From Kushneria indalinina DSM 14324 (lineage in GTDB: Bacteria > Pseudomonadota > Gammaproteobacteria > Pseudomonadales > Halomonadaceae): a DNA stretch of 64,000 nucleotides. Made by a program: the position numbers and the translations under genes. Below, piece after piece: positions 35,760-45,615 of this stretch. The notes beneath the pieces are model-generated. The model was not told where the DNA came from, ran no database searches, and was given only the letters and a program-made list of their open reading frames with translations. Each line of letters begins with the position of its first letter. Positions within the stretch are counted from its first letter, which is position 1. The DNA lies in assembly GCF_003385845.1 (NCBI RefSeq), contig NZ_QRDJ01000006.1:434001-498000 (forward strand), in the 5' to 3' direction.

Positions 35760-38700
35760 TTAGCTCAGGCTGATATCACTTTGTCCGTTGCCGCGGGGGG
35801 CGACCCTGATCTGCACCGGTATGCGCTCATGCATGTCCTGCACATGCGAGATAACGCCCACCCGGCGGCCCAGTGACTGCAGGGCGTCGAGCGCATCCAT
35901 GGCCTGTGACAGCGACTGAGGGTCGAGGCTGCCAAAGCCTTCATCGATAAACAGGGTTTCAATGGTGAGCTGGTTGGACGCCATCGAGGCCAGTGCCAGC
36001 GCCAGTGCCAGCGAGACCAGAAAGGTTTCCCCGCCCGACAGCGAATGGACAGAGCGGCGCTCGTCACCCATCTCCGTATCGATGACCAAAAGCCCCAGCT
36101 CACTGCCGCCGCGCGCCAGGCGATAGCGTCGGGCCAGGCTTTCAAGATGGATATTGGCATGCTCGATCAGCCGCTCCAGATTCCAGCCCTGGGCGATGCG
36201 GCGAAATTTCTTGCCATCAGAGGCACCGATCAATCCCGAGATGCGACCCCAGCGCGTCACTTCGCGCCGATGCTGCGCCAGCGCCTGCTCGATCTCGCGT
36301 GCCCGGTCGCGGCAGTGGTCATCATGGCGCAGGGCATGATCGGCCTCATCACGCGCGCTCTGGGCCTGCGGCAGGTGCGTCTCAAGGCTCGCCTGATGAT
36401 GGGCCAGCGCCGTCAATCGTTCATTGCGCCACGCCTTCAGGGTACGCGTGTCGTTTTGGCTGGGCACGGTGGCATCGACCTGCACGGCATGCTCGCCGTA
36501 GTGCTGGCGGTGACGCAGGAGCACCTCCAGACGCTCCTGGCCCAGCAGATGGGCCTCATTGAGGCGCTGATCCGTGGCCGCCATGTCTTGTGTGAGCTTT
36601 TGATGCTGCTCGGGCGTCCAGGCCAGCAGTGCGGTCAGAGTGTCATCGTCAATGTCAGGGTGGGCTTCGCGCCACTGCGCCATGTCCTGTGACAGGTTAT
36701 CGCGGGCAAGGCCCTGGTCCTCGCGCTGCTGTTGAAGCTGCAGGTGCTCCTGCTGACGCTTGCGACACTGCTCGTCACACGATGCCAGCTGCTTTTGGGT
36801 AGAGGCGAGCTGCTGCTCACATGTCTCGATGTCGCGATCGAGTGCCTCACGCCAGGCGCCGACGTCTGAATAGTGGCCAAGCTGTGTCTCGAGTGCGCCG
36901 CCCAGCCTGTCGCGCTCGCTGACCAGCGGGGCATGGGTCTCTTCAAGCGTACTGATCTGTGCGCGAACCGGAGCCACCCCGGCCTCCAGCCGTGTGGCCT
37001 CGACCTCCAGGGTGTGCAGCTGCTCCTGAAGGGGCGCTCGGGTGCGGTAATCCCGGTCAAAACATGCCAGGCGTTCGGCTTCCCTGTCATGGTGCTCCGT
37101 GATCCGGGCCTGTCGGGTCTCGAGCCAGGTGCTGCGGCTCTCCGGGGCAACGCTCAGCAGCGCCTCGCTCTCGCGACAGGCATCCAGTCGGTACCGGGCT
37201 TCGCCTCGCTGCGCCGTGAGCGTCTCGAGCTCTGCATGTCGCTGCGTGAGATGGCTGTTGAGTTCGCTGTAGCGCCCCCGCAGCTCGGCGCAGCGCTGAT
37301 CCAGTGTGTCGCGGGTCTGGCGGGCCTCTTCAAGCTGGCGTTGCTCTTCACGCTCGGTGGCCAGCAGCATGGCATGGGCGGGCTGAGGCGGCGGATGGTC
37401 TGCATAGGGATGGTCATGGCTGCCACACACCGGGCACGGCGAGCCCGGTTCAAGGCCTTCGCGCATGGCGGGCACGCTGTCACTGCGGGCCGCGCGCAGG
37501 CTCGCAATGCTCTTTTCGAGCTGCTCAAGGGTCGTCCTTTGCTGATCAAGGCTCGTGCGCGTCCGGGTGCCTTCTTCGCGCAGCGCTTCAAGCGTCTTTT
37601 GATCCGCGCTTTGACGCGCGTCCAGCGCCTGGATGCGCTGCTCCAGCTGATGCCAGTGGTCGTGGGCATGCCCGAGATCGTCCAGCGCCTGTCGTTTATG
37701 ACGAAACTGATCCAGCCGGTTCTGGGTGGCTTCCCGCCACTGAGTGAAGGATTCAGCGCCGTCGGTGAGCGCCTGAAGTCGTGTGTCGACTGCCTCGAGC
37801 GAGCATCGCTGCTGCTGTTCCTTCTGCCGACAGGTGGCCAGCGCCGTCTCCTGATTCGACAGGGCCTGGCGCTGTTCTTCGAGCTGCTGCTCGGTGTGAC
37901 GGGCGCGCTGGAGGAGGTCGCGGTATCGCTGCTCATCCAGGGCGCACTGTTCCATCAGTGGCTGCTGCTGGCGGTAGTGCTGACGCCGCGTCTCCAGATG
38001 GGACCGGTGCGCCTCGTGCTGTTCAATGACCTCGTCGCGCTGGCGGTTGGCGGCAGCGAGGTGTTCCTGTGTAGTGCCGAGACGAGAGTCCAGTGATTTG
38101 AGCGCCTCGGTCAGCGTCTCGTGCTGCTGGAACAGATGCCGTGCGGGCGCCAGCGCATCGAGACGTGACAGCCATTGCCGCTGCCCGGCCTGTGCATGAC
38201 GTTCATTCAGCGCCTGCTCATGAGCCTTGCAGGCGCTGTGCCAGTGTGATTCAAGCTGTTCATCGGTGGCATGCCAGGCCTGCTCGCGCTTGAGTGCCTG
38301 CTGCCGGGTCTGCAGCTGCTGTAGCTGCGCCAGGGTCTCGGCGGCGCGATGTTCCAGCGTGGCGCGTGTCTCGGGGTCGGCCGGCGCCTGGTGGCCGAGC
38401 TGTGCCTCCAGTTCGGCCACGTCGCGTTCACGGGCGCGGGTGCGCTGAAAGGCGGCGATGGACAGGCGCGAATAGATGTCGGTGTCGGTCAACTTTTCCA
38501 GCAGCTCGCTGCGCTGGTTGTCATCGGCTTTCAAAAAGGCGCTGAACTCGCTTTGCGCCAGCAGCACAGCGCGGGTGAACTGCTCGAAGCTCAGGCCGAG
38601 GTGCTGCGGCAGCAGGCGATCGAATTCCCGCTTTTGCGAGGTGATGACCTTTTGATCCGGCAGCGACATCAGACTCTGTTCGACGCCCTGCAGCTTGCCA

Positions 38701-39068
38701 TCCGCCTTGTGGCGCGCCCGTCGCACGCGCCAGCAGGCCCGATAGTGTCCGCCGTCACGGCCGCGAAAATCGACCTCGGCATAGCCGCTGCTTTCCCCCC
38801 GACGCAGCAGGGTACGCGCATCCGCAGTCGTCAGGGTCTCCTCGCCGACATCGGGGGAGACGGAGTCCCGCCCGGGGGCGGTGCGAAGGCGCGGCGTGCT
38901 GCCATAAAGGGCCAGACACAGCGCGTCCAGCAGGGTGCTCTTGCCCGCGCCGGTGGGCCCGGTAATGGCAAAGAGCCCGGCGTTGTCGAGCGGGTGCTCG
39001 GTGAAGTCGATGGTGTGCGGGCCACTCAGTGAGGCAATATTGTGAAGGCGAAGGGCCAGAATTCTCAT
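35760..39068 (-). CDS. sbcC: SbcCD nuclease ATPase subunit
   Basis: The 1102-residue SMC/Rad50-like protein has an N-terminal Walker A (GPTGAGKSTLLDAL near residue 37) and very long Gln/Glu/His-rich coiled coils. A zinc hook CPVCGSH lies near residue 546. The ABC signature SLSGGETFLV is near residue 1010 and Walker B LFIDEGFGSLD near residue 1045. With SbcD it cleaves hairpins and protein-blocked DNA ends. It is the second gene of sbcDC, and the start overlaps the sbcD stop by four bases. Confidence 0.95.
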   Translation of the reverse strand: MRILALRLHNIASLSGPHTIDFTEHPLDNAGLFAITGPTGAGKSTLLDALCLALYGSTPRLRTAPGRDSVSPDVGEETLTTADARTLLRRGESSGYAEVDFRGRDGGHYRACWRVRRARHKADGKLQGVEQSLMSLPDQKVITSQKREFDRLLPQHLGLSFEQFTRAVLLAQSEFSAFLKADDNQRSELLEKLTDTDIYSRLSIAAFQRTRARERDVAELEAQLGHQAPADPETRATLEHRAAETLAQLQQLQTRQQALKREQAWHATDEQLESHWHSACKAHEQALNERHAQAGQRQWLSRLDALAPARHLFQQHETLTEALKSLDSRLGTTQEHLAAANRQRDEVIEQHEAHRSHLETRRQHYRQQQPLMEQCALDEQRYRDLLQRARHTEQQLEEQRQALSNQETALATCRQKEQQQRCSLEAVDTRLQALTDGAESFTQWREATQNRLDQFRHKRQALDDLGHAHDHWHQLEQRIQALDARQSADQKTLEALREEGTRTRTSLDQQRTTLEQLEKSIASLRAARSDSVPAMREGLEPGSPCPVCGSHDHPYADHPPPQPAHAMLLATEREEQRQLEEARQTRDTLDQRCAELRGRYSELNSHLTQRHAELETLTAQRGEARYRLDACRESEALLSVAPESRSTWLETRQARITEHHDREAERLACFDRDYRTRAPLQEQLHTLEVEATRLEAGVAPVRAQISTLEETHAPLVSERDRLGGALETQLGHYSDVGAWREALDRDIETCEQQLASTQKQLASCDEQCRKRQQEHLQLQQQREDQGLARDNLSQDMAQWREAHPDIDDDTLTALLAWTPEQHQKLTQDMAATDQRLNEAHLLGQERLEVLLRHRQHYGEHAVQVDATVPSQNDTRTLKAWRNERLTALAHHQASLETHLPQAQSARDEADHALRHDDHCRDRAREIEQALAQHRREVTRWGRISGLIGASDGKKFRRIAQGWNLERLIEHANIHLESLARRYRLARGGSELGLLVIDTEMGDERRSVHSLSGGETFLVSLALALALASMASNQLTIETLFIDEGFGSLDPQSLSQAMDALDALQSLGRRVGVISHVQDMHERIPVQIRVAPRGNGQSDISLS

Positions 39069-40366
39069 GGGGTCTCCTCGGGCGGCTCATCGTCAAGCAG
39101 CTCCTGCAGCAGGGTCTGAACATCCTGCATGACCTCATCGGGCGGCGCCTCGCCATACTCGCGCGCCCAGGTACGGCTGAACAGATCCGCCGGCCCCAGC
39201 GCGTCGAGCGATTCATGCGCCTGCTGCGATGGCTGGGGCTGCGAGACCCGGGTGGTGATACTGACCAGGCGCACGGCCTTGCCCTTGAGGGCGCGCTCGA
39301 TAAGGGGGCGCAGATCCACTCGAGGGGCGTCCAGCACGACGCGCACATCCAGCCAGGGCCACTGCTCGCGCGGCAGATCGGTTTGCGTGTCGTCCGGCAA
39401 GTCAGTGCCTGTCAGCGTGTCGAGAACGTCCTCCAGCGGCAGTGGGCCCACACGGTGCATGGCCACGGCGCGCGGGATGGGCAGGGATGTCACCTCCTTG
39501 AGGTGTTCGCCCTCAAGGGTGACTTCCAGCACCTGATGGGGGTAATGGGTCTCGGAGAAATCCATGGCCAGCGGCGAGCCGCTGTAGCGGATATGATCGC
39601 TGCCCACGCGCTGCGGCTTGTGCAGATGGCCCAGGGCGACATAGGCGATCTCTTCAGGGAAAAGCGATGCCGACAGCGACTCTTCACCGCCAATCACGAT
39701 GGGGCGCTCGCTGTGTTCGGAGACGCTGGCGCCATGCAGGTGCGCATGACTCATGGCGATCAGCGCCTGCCCCGGCTCGCGCTTTTGAGCGCCGGCCTTA
39801 AACAGTGCCTCATGGACGCGCACCATGCCGCGAACGTAGCTGTCGCCGGGTGTGCCGGGTGCTTCTTCACCTTCCTGCCCGACCACCTGCCCAGAAGCGT
39901 CGGGCACGATGCCGGTGACTTCGGCCGGGCGTAGAAAGGGCAGTGCCAGACACCAGGCGCGGGTGACGCCGTGGCTGTCCGGCAGGGGCACCATCAGACG
40001 GTCCACGTCGGGCTCGCCGCTGTCATGCCAGAGGATGCGCCCCAGGGCATGGGTATTGAGGCGACGCAGCAGCGGGGCGGGCAGCTCGATGCGCGCGCCG
40101 CTGTCATGGTTGCCGGCGATCATGACGATGGTCAGCTGCGGCAGGCGCTCATGCGCACCGATCAGGAAATCGTAGAGCAGTGACTGGGCCGCCATGGAGG
40201 GATTGGTGACATCAAAGATGTCGCCGGCGATCAGCAAAACGTCGGGCGCTCGCTCGTCGAGCGTATCCAGCAGCCAGTCAAGAAAGTGGCGGTGTTCGTT
40301 GTGGCGCGACTGGCCGTGAAAACGCTGGCCAAGATGCCAGTCAGCGGTATGGATCAGTTTCATCAA
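39065..40366 (-). CDS. sbcD: SbcCD nuclease subunit (metallophosphoesterase)
   Basis: The 433-residue Mre11-like protein has the phosphoesterase motifs HTADWHLGQ near residue 5, GDIFD near residue 47, and GNHD near residue 85, with GHLHKPQ near residue 245. It supplies the Mn-dependent nuclease activity for SbcC. The 463-base region upstream (40367-40829, to opgD) has no convincing gene. It contains a small GGTGAC-ACAGC-GTCACC dyad at 40652-40668. Confidence 0.94.
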   Translation of the reverse strand: MMKLIHTADWHLGQRFHGQSRHNEHRHFLDWLLDTLDERAPDVLLIAGDIFDVTNPSMAAQSLLYDFLIGAHERLPQLTIVMIAGNHDSGARIELPAPLLRRLNTHALGRILWHDSGEPDVDRLMVPLPDSHGVTRAWCLALPFLRPAEVTGIVPDASGQVVGQEGEEAPGTPGDSYVRGMVRVHEALFKAGAQKREPGQALIAMSHAHLHGASVSEHSERPIVIGGEESLSASLFPEEIAYVALGHLHKPQRVGSDHIRYSGSPLAMDFSETHYPHQVLEVTLEGEHLKEVTSLPIPRAVAMHRVGPLPLEDVLDTLTGTDLPDDTQTDLPREQWPWLDVRVVLDAPRVDLRPLIERALKGKAVRLVSITTRVSQPQPSQQAHESLDALGPADLFSRTWAREYGEAPPDEVMQDVQTLLQELLDDEPPEETP

Positions 40367-40829
40367 ACGCTACCGTCATGAGAGAGGAGCCAAGGGTAAT
40401 GGAATCCTTCGGCCGTGATCGAGCGATGGTGGAAATCATGCGGGCATCGAGGATGTAATGACAGGGCCGATCTCGGTGTGATCGCAGGAGTGGCGTGTCA
40501 ACGCAGCGTTTCTCAAGCCAGGCATAATGGGAACGCGTTGGCGATACGGGTATATTCCTGCTCCATCGCCGGGCAGGCGGTGACGTGGGTGGCTCTGCAA
40601 GGGGCCGGGCACGCCTGTGCAGGCGGTGTGAAAAGGACTCGGGCGTCAGACGGTGACACAGCGTCACCATGTTTTACGCAAGGGTAAAGGAACCGCCAAT
40701 GCATAAGATGGTCGATTCTGGTTAACCTTGGGTCATCCGAAGGCCTCATGATGGGCTGACCCTGTATCAACTCAACTCTGGATGGCGGCTCAGGCAGGGT
40801 CGTATCGTCTTAAAAGGAAAGTCTTGTCC

Positions 40830-42506
40830 ATGGATCGAAGAACTCTACTCAAGGCGTCGGCTGCGCTCTCTGCGCTGGGCATGTCGACCAGGTCCCTGTT
40901 GGCTCGTGCCAGTGGCAACAACAACCGTGGTCCGGGTGAGGGGATTGGAATGGCGCTGGATGACGAGGGCACCGATTTCGATTTTGACTGGCTCAAGTCA
41001 CACGCCCGGGATATGGCCGGATCCGAGCATCAGGACACCACCGAGACGCTGCCTGATACGCTGACGCTCGATAACCTTGATCCGCATGAATACCAGGCCA
41101 TTCAGTATGATCAGGATCATGCCCTGTGGTCGGATCGCGGCAATTCAGCGGTTCAGGCACAGTTCTTTCACGTTGGCATGCAGTTCAACCAGCCGGTGCG
41201 CATGCACAGCGTGGTGGATGGCAAGGCCCATGAGATCCATTTTCGCCCCGAGCTGTTTAGCTATGAAGGCACGGGTATCGATGTCGATCAGCTCAAGAAC
41301 CATGATCTGGGTTTTGCCGGCTGGCGGGTATCGCGTAACCCGGATTTTTCGGCGCTGGCCAACGTGGTCTCCTTTCTGGGCGCCAGCTATTTCCGCGCCA
41401 TCGACAAGAATAATCAGTTCGGTCTGTCGGCACGGGGGCTTGCCATCGATACCGCCATGCCGCCGGAAGAGGGCGAAGAGGAGTTTCCGGTCTTCACCCA
41501 TTTCTGGTTCGACGAGCCATCGGCCAATCGTGCCCGCTTTACCGTCTATGCCCTGCTGGACTCTCCCAGTGTCACGGGCGCCTACAAGTTCGACATCGAC
41601 TGTCAGTCCGAGCGGGTGGTCATGGGTGTGGAAGCCAATGTCTATCCGCGCAAGAGCATCGAGCGTCTGGGCATTTCACCCATGACCAGCATGTTCCTGA
41701 CCGGGACAAGCCAGCGGTTGCGCCGTGATACGGTCGTGCCCCTGATTCATGATTCCGACCGTCTTTCGATCTGGAGTGGTGACGGCGAGTGGATCTGCCG
41801 TCCGCTCTATAACCCGGACGTTTTGCAGTACAACACCTTCGAGGATGAAAATCCGCGCGGCTTTGGACTGGTCCAGGATGATCACGACTTCGAGCACTAT
41901 CGTGACGTGGTCAACTATTATCATGCGCGCCCGAGCCTGTGGTGCGAGCCGACCAGTGAGTGGGGCAAGGGGTCGATCACGCTGATCGAGCTTCAGACCA
42001 TGGGGGAAACGGTCGATAACATCGCTGCCTTCTGGCAGCCCGCCGAGCCGGTCGAGGCGGGGCAGGAGCTTAGCTACAGCTACAACCTGTACTGGAGCCC
42101 GCATCCGCCCGTCAGGCCCTCCGTGGGTCAGGTCGACAAGACCTGGACCGGTATCGGCGCGGTACGCGACGGCTGGATCCCCGGTGAGCATTCACCGAAG
42201 ACCTGGGCGCGTCGCTTTGCCGTCGACTTCCGGGGCGCGCCCATCAATGACATGCCGGCCGATGCCGGGATGGAAGCGGTCGTGTCGGCCTCCACCGGTG
42301 AGACGCAGGTCGTATCGGTCACCAAGCTGGGCGGCCCGCTGCAGATGTGGCGCGCGCAGTTTGACTGGTATCCCAAAAGCGAGCAGACCGACCCGGTGAC
42401 GCTGCGGGTCTATCTACGCCAGGGCAACCAGACGCTGAGCGAAACCTGGCTTTACCAGTTCGTGCCGCCGGCACCCAATGATCGCAACTGGGATCACCAC
42501 GGCTGA
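40830..42506 (+). CDS. opgD: Periplasmic glucan biosynthesis protein D
   Basis: The 558-residue OpgD/OpgG-family protein has a twin-arginine signal (DRRTLLKAS with a hydrophobic stretch and cut near residue 30), as known for OpgD. Family segments include AQFFHVGMQFNQPVRMH (piece FFHVGMQFNQPV), ASYFRAI and WWEP-like WCEPTSEWGKG. OpgD controls the structure of osmoregulated periplasmic glucans. The ATG at 40830 follows AAAAGGAAAG. It is monocistronic, fitting an organism facing changing osmolarity. Confidence 0.93.
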   Translation: MDRRTLLKASAALSALGMSTRSLLARASGNNNRGPGEGIGMALDDEGTDFDFDWLKSHARDMAGSEHQDTTETLPDTLTLDNLDPHEYQAIQYDQDHALWSDRGNSAVQAQFFHVGMQFNQPVRMHSVVDGKAHEIHFRPELFSYEGTGIDVDQLKNHDLGFAGWRVSRNPDFSALANVVSFLGASYFRAIDKNNQFGLSARGLAIDTAMPPEEGEEEFPVFTHFWFDEPSANRARFTVYALLDSPSVTGAYKFDIDCQSERVVMGVEANVYPRKSIERLGISPMTSMFLTGTSQRLRRDTVVPLIHDSDRLSIWSGDGEWICRPLYNPDVLQYNTFEDENPRGFGLVQDDHDFEHYRDVVNYYHARPSLWCEPTSEWGKGSITLIELQTMGETVDNIAAFWQPAEPVEAGQELSYSYNLYWSPHPPVRPSVGQVDKTWTGIGAVRDGWIPGEHSPKTWARRFAVDFRGAPINDMPADAGMEAVVSASTGETQVVSVTKLGGPLQMWRAQFDWYPKSEQTDPVTLRVYLRQGNQTLSETWLYQFVPPAPNDRNWDHHG

Positions 42507-42644
42507 GCCGAAAGGCGCCGGCAGTGTTGCGACGGGCCCTGCGGGGTCCGTTGTATTTTGTGGCGCCTGAAGGGTAACGCCTGCCTGTTGCGAGGGGTAC
42601 ACTAAAGGCGTTATCCGTTGACCGATAAGTGCCGGAACTTTTCA

Positions 42645-43196
42645 ATGACCGAGCTATTGCCGCGTCCCTTTGTCTTTCTTCGCCACGGCGAAACCTTCTA
42701 TAACCGTGCCTATCTCATTGCCGGCAGCCCGGATGTGCCGTTGACCCCGTACGGTGAATCTCAGGCGCACGACGCCAGCGCCGTACTGGGTAGGCAGGCA
42801 TGGTCTCACGTTGCCGTCAGCACAATGTTTCGGGCGCGCAAGACCGCGCGGCTGGCCCTGCCCGAAAGCAAGCTGCATGTTTACGCAGGGCTTCGAGAGC
42901 GTGACTGGGGCGCGTTGGAAAAAACGCCCATCCAGGACCCCATGCCCTATTTCGAAACCCCGGACGGGGGCGAGTCCTGGGCTGATTTTCAGCGCCGGGT
43001 GCTCGACACCCTCAATGAACTGCTGACACGCTTTGAATGCCCGCTGGTGGTGGCGCACTCCGGTGTCTTCCGGGTGATCTGCAATGTGACCCAGGGCCAT
43101 CCGTATGGCGCCCGCATCGGCAACGTGGCCCCCATTTTGTGCCAGCCTCCAGCGCAGGAAGACAATGTCTGGCAGCTCACGCCCTGGCAGGGATAG
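42645..43196 (+). CDS. Histidine phosphatase family protein
   Basis: The 183-residue protein has the phosphoglycerate-mutase-like RHGET (catalytic His at residue ~13), a later ERDWG and the second catalytic histidine in VVAHSGVFR near residue 137. Such small enzymes hydrolyse phosphate esters; the substrate is not predictable. The start at 42645 has only a weak ribosome site. It lies between opgD and tpx, on the same strand as both, with ~90-140 base gaps. Confidence 0.85.
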   Translation: MTELLPRPFVFLRHGETFYNRAYLIAGSPDVPLTPYGESQAHDASAVLGRQAWSHVAVSTMFRARKTARLALPESKLHVYAGLRERDWGALEKTPIQDPMPYFETPDGGESWADFQRRVLDTLNELLTRFECPLVVAHSGVFRVICNVTQGHPYGARIGNVAPILCQPPAQEDNVWQLTPWQG

Positions 43197-43285
43197 TGCA
43201 GGGCAGACGAGCGCGAAATCTGTATCCGCCCTTCAAGGTGTCTGTATTGAGGGGTGATTCATGTGAACCATCAGGAGTACCTTGC

Positions 43286-43786
43286 ATGACAACAGTAGGC
43301 TATGGCGATGACCGGGTTGACGTTGGCGGCCAGTTTTCCGCGCCGGGTGACAGTGCGCCGTCCTTTGCTCTGACCGGCCGGGAGATGAACGACGTCTCGC
43401 TTGAGGATTTTGCCGGGCAGCGCAAGGTGCTCTCGATCGTGCCCAGCATCGATACCGGCACCTGTGCGACGTCCACGCGCAAGTTCAATGAACAGGCGTC
43501 ACGGCTGGAAAATACGGTGGTACTGGTCATCTCGGCAGATCTTCCCTTTGCCGCCGGACGCTTTTGTGGCGCCGAAGGACTGGATAACGTGCTGATGCTG
43601 TCCACCTTCCGTCACCACACCGATTTTGTTCAGGCCTACGGGGTCGATATTCAGAGTGGTCGCCCGCGTGGTCTTTGCGCTCGTGCCGTGCTCGTGCTCG
43701 ATGAAAATGATCAGGTACTGCACAGCGAGCTGGTCGATCAGATCAAGAATGAACCCGATTATGAGGCGGCATTATCGGTTCTGTAG
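43286..43786 (+). CDS. tpx: Thiol peroxidase
   Basis: The 166-residue atypical 2-Cys peroxiredoxin has the peroxidatic Cys60 in PSIDTGTC and the resolving Cys94 in RFCGAEG, the exact Tpx pattern. It reduces hydrogen peroxide and alkyl hydroperoxides using thioredoxin. AGGAG precedes the ATG at 43286. It is followed by osmC, which has its own promoter-like elements, making a small peroxide-defence cluster. Confidence 0.95.
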   Translation: MTTVGYGDDRVDVGGQFSAPGDSAPSFALTGREMNDVSLEDFAGQRKVLSIVPSIDTGTCATSTRKFNEQASRLENTVVLVISADLPFAAGRFCGAEGLDNVLMLSTFRHHTDFVQAYGVDIQSGRPRGLCARAVLVLDENDQVLHSELVDQIKNEPDYEAALSVL

Positions 43787-43808
43787 AAAGATCACATATC
43801 GGCTGGAG

Positions 43809-43869
43809 TTGTCAGTACGACAGGACTGACTATCCTTTCAGTGAGTGTCCTGCGATGTCGGCAGGACAC
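43809..43869 (+). promoter_or_regulatory. osmC promoter with dyad in the spacer and a 5' hairpin
   Basis: TTGTCA (43809-43814), a 16-bp spacer and TATCCT (43831-43836) form a good sigma-70-type promoter. GTCAGT/ACTGAC (43811-43830) is an inverted repeat across the spacer. GTGTCCTGC/GCAGGACAC (43845-43869), a perfect 9-bp stem, would begin almost at the transcript 5' end. Confidence 0.55.
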
Positions 43870-43908
43870 AGGGACTCATGAATATTATCTGCACCAGGGA
43901 GGCATGCA

Positions 43909-44340
43909 ATGGCCATTCAGAAGAAAGGTTCTGCCGAATGGGGAGGAAGCCTGAAGCGAGGCAAGGGCGTTGTCTCCACTGAAAGTGGGGCGCTCAAGGA
44001 AAACCCCTACGGTTTCAATACCCGTTTTGAAGGCCAGCCGGGTACCAATCCGGAAGAGCTGATCGGGGCTGCTCATGCCAGCTGTTATTCCATGGCCCTG
44101 TCCATGATTCTGGGGCAGTCGGAGCTGGAGCCTGAAAGCATCAAGACAGAGGCGACGGTGACGCTGGATCAGGACGACAGCGGCTTTTATATCAGCAAGG
44201 TCGCCCTGACAACGGTTGCCCGCGTGCCCGGCGCCGATCAGGAAACCTTCGAAAAAGCGGCCAACGATGCCAAGGAAGGATGCCCGGTATCACGCCTTTT
44301 CAATGCTGATATTACCCTTGATGCACGTCTTGAGGGCTGA
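43909..44340 (+). CDS. osmC: OsmC-type organic hydroperoxide peroxidase
   Basis: The 143-residue protein has the two catalytic cysteines of OsmC/Ohr proteins, Cys59 in AAHASCYSMAL and Cys125 in EGCPVSRLF. The TNPEELI and N-terminal GSAEWGGSLKRGKG patterns favour OsmC over Ohr. It detoxifies organic hydroperoxides and is commonly osmotically induced. AGGGAGG lies just upstream. Confidence 0.93.
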   Translation: MAIQKKGSAEWGGSLKRGKGVVSTESGALKENPYGFNTRFEGQPGTNPEELIGAAHASCYSMALSMILGQSELEPESIKTEATVTLDQDDSGFYISKVALTTVARVPGADQETFEKAANDAKEGCPVSRLFNADITLDARLEG

Positions 44341-44378
44341 TTCCCGGATTCGGTGAATCGCTTGTTATCAGACAGGAA

Positions 44379-44405
44379 GGGCCCCGCCAAAAGCGGGGCC
44401 CTTTT
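44379..44405 (+). terminator. Terminator after osmC
   Basis: GGGCCCCGC-CAAAA-GCGGGGCCC is followed by TTTT. It is GC-rich and highly stable, and sits between osmC and the convergent CigR-like gene. Confidence 0.92.
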
Positions 44406-44427
44406 GCATGACTGGCCCTTGTAGGGT

Positions 44428-44871
44428 TCAACGCTCTCGGGGCGCGCCCGGTTCTTCCAGTATGCCCGGGAAAATATCGTAAAAGGTGTTGGAGGCGATG
44501 CCGATCAACACAATATCGTTGCCGATTCGACGCCAGGCATATCCCTCATAGCGGGGCAGGGCCTGTTTGACGATGTCGGGCAACTGCTCACTTTCGACAT
44601 TCTCCGGTAACCGTTCGCCCATCTTCAGCGGACTTGCCACGGTGTCAAAGGTGCGACGCTTGAAGTCTTCCCTGTGGGCGCCAAGGGTTCGGATGACCAG
44701 ATTACGATCCACCCGTGGTCCGCTTTTGGGCTCGCGAACGGCGATGGCGCCCGGCGAGGTCTGATAGCCCTGCTGGCCCTGGGAGGCTGCCTGTGCCGGG
44801 TCTGGCAACAGTAGCGCCATCAGCAGGGCAAGGCTCAGGGGACTTGTCATAAACGCTGGACACATGCGCAT
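44428..44871 (-). CDS. CigR/RcnB-like secreted protein
   Basis: The 147-residue protein has an N-terminal signal or anchor (LSLALLMALLLPDPAQAA). Its C-terminal motif YAWRRIGNDIVLIGIASNTFYDIFPGI (piece RIGNDIVLIGIA) resembles the CigR/RcnB-type domain, where a G-x-D-I/V-V-L-I-A pattern is typical. The family includes periplasmic metal-homeostasis and anti-virulence proteins; the function here is unknown. AAGGAAACT before the ATG at 44871 supports this start. Confidence 0.6.
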   Translation of the reverse strand: MRMCPAFMTSPLSLALLMALLLPDPAQAASQGQQGYQTSPGAIAVREPKSGPRVDRNLVIRTLGAHREDFKRRTFDTVASPLKMGERLPENVESEQLPDIVKQALPRYEGYAWRRIGNDIVLIGIASNTFYDIFPGILEEPGAPRER

Positions 44872-45054
44872 TCCAGTTTCCTTCCAGCAAAAATATTGAA
44901 GCCGGATTACATTTTTTGGCGCCTTGGGTGGCGACGTTGTAATCCTCATGATGTTTGTAGTGACATACTTTGTGCGGCTGCATATGCAAGGGGCCGCTTT
45001 CTCGAAAGCGGCCCCGCAAGACGGACGAAAGGGTCATGGTGACGCAACAGGCAT

Positions 45055-45309
45055 TCAATGCACCCGCCAGTCCTTTCCCGGACGAATAATACTGGGTGCC
45101 GGTGCCGAACCATACTTTTCATAATACGCCTGGCGCTGGCGCCATTCAGCGCGCTGAAGGCGATGTTTGAGCTGAACAAAGCCTTCCTTGTGATCGTATT
45201 CACTGTCATCGATCAACATGCCGGACGAGCGGCAGAAAGCTGAAGAAAGGTCTGTGTCTCCCTTTCCTGCTGTTTCAGCAGACGTTAAGTTGCGTCTGAA
45301 AAATTTCAT
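45055..45309 (-). CDS. Small hypothetical protein (84 residues)
   Basis: A good GGGAGGGAG ribosome site precedes the ATG at 45309. The protein begins MKFFRRN and has a charged helical middle (LKHRLQRAEWRQRQAYYEKYG). No family is recognised and there is no membrane segment. An inverted repeat TACTGTA/TACAGTA (45326-45364) lies just upstream and could be a leader hairpin or operator. Confidence 0.6.
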   Translation of the reverse strand: MKFFRRNLTSAETAGKGDTDLSSAFCRSSGMLIDDSEYDHKEGFVQLKHRLQRAEWRQRQAYYEKYGSAPAPSIIRPGKDWRVH

Positions 45310-45615
45310 GAGGCTCCCTCCCTTGTACTGTAACCAAAATGTTGCTTTTATCATGGGTACAGTATCGACAATGGCCTGATCCGTGGCTGTGCCGTTACGT
45401 TGTGTGACAGTATAGATGGTTATATCAGCAAAATTCACCCTCCTGCATCAATGATCCTTCACGGCGCTGCCCATGTCGGCTGTCACGCGCTGCCTACTCT
45501 TCGGGCTCCATCGGTGACATGCCGCCCGCCGGGGACCATCCGCCGGGACCATTCTGTCATTATAGATTCGATTTGATCCGGCAACGCAGAAAGCCATGAC
45601 ATCAATCTTGAGAAT

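Noticed and set aside
40367-40829. Small gene between sbcD and opgD
   Set aside because: Several short frames exist, but none has a supported start, family motif or conserved-looking product.
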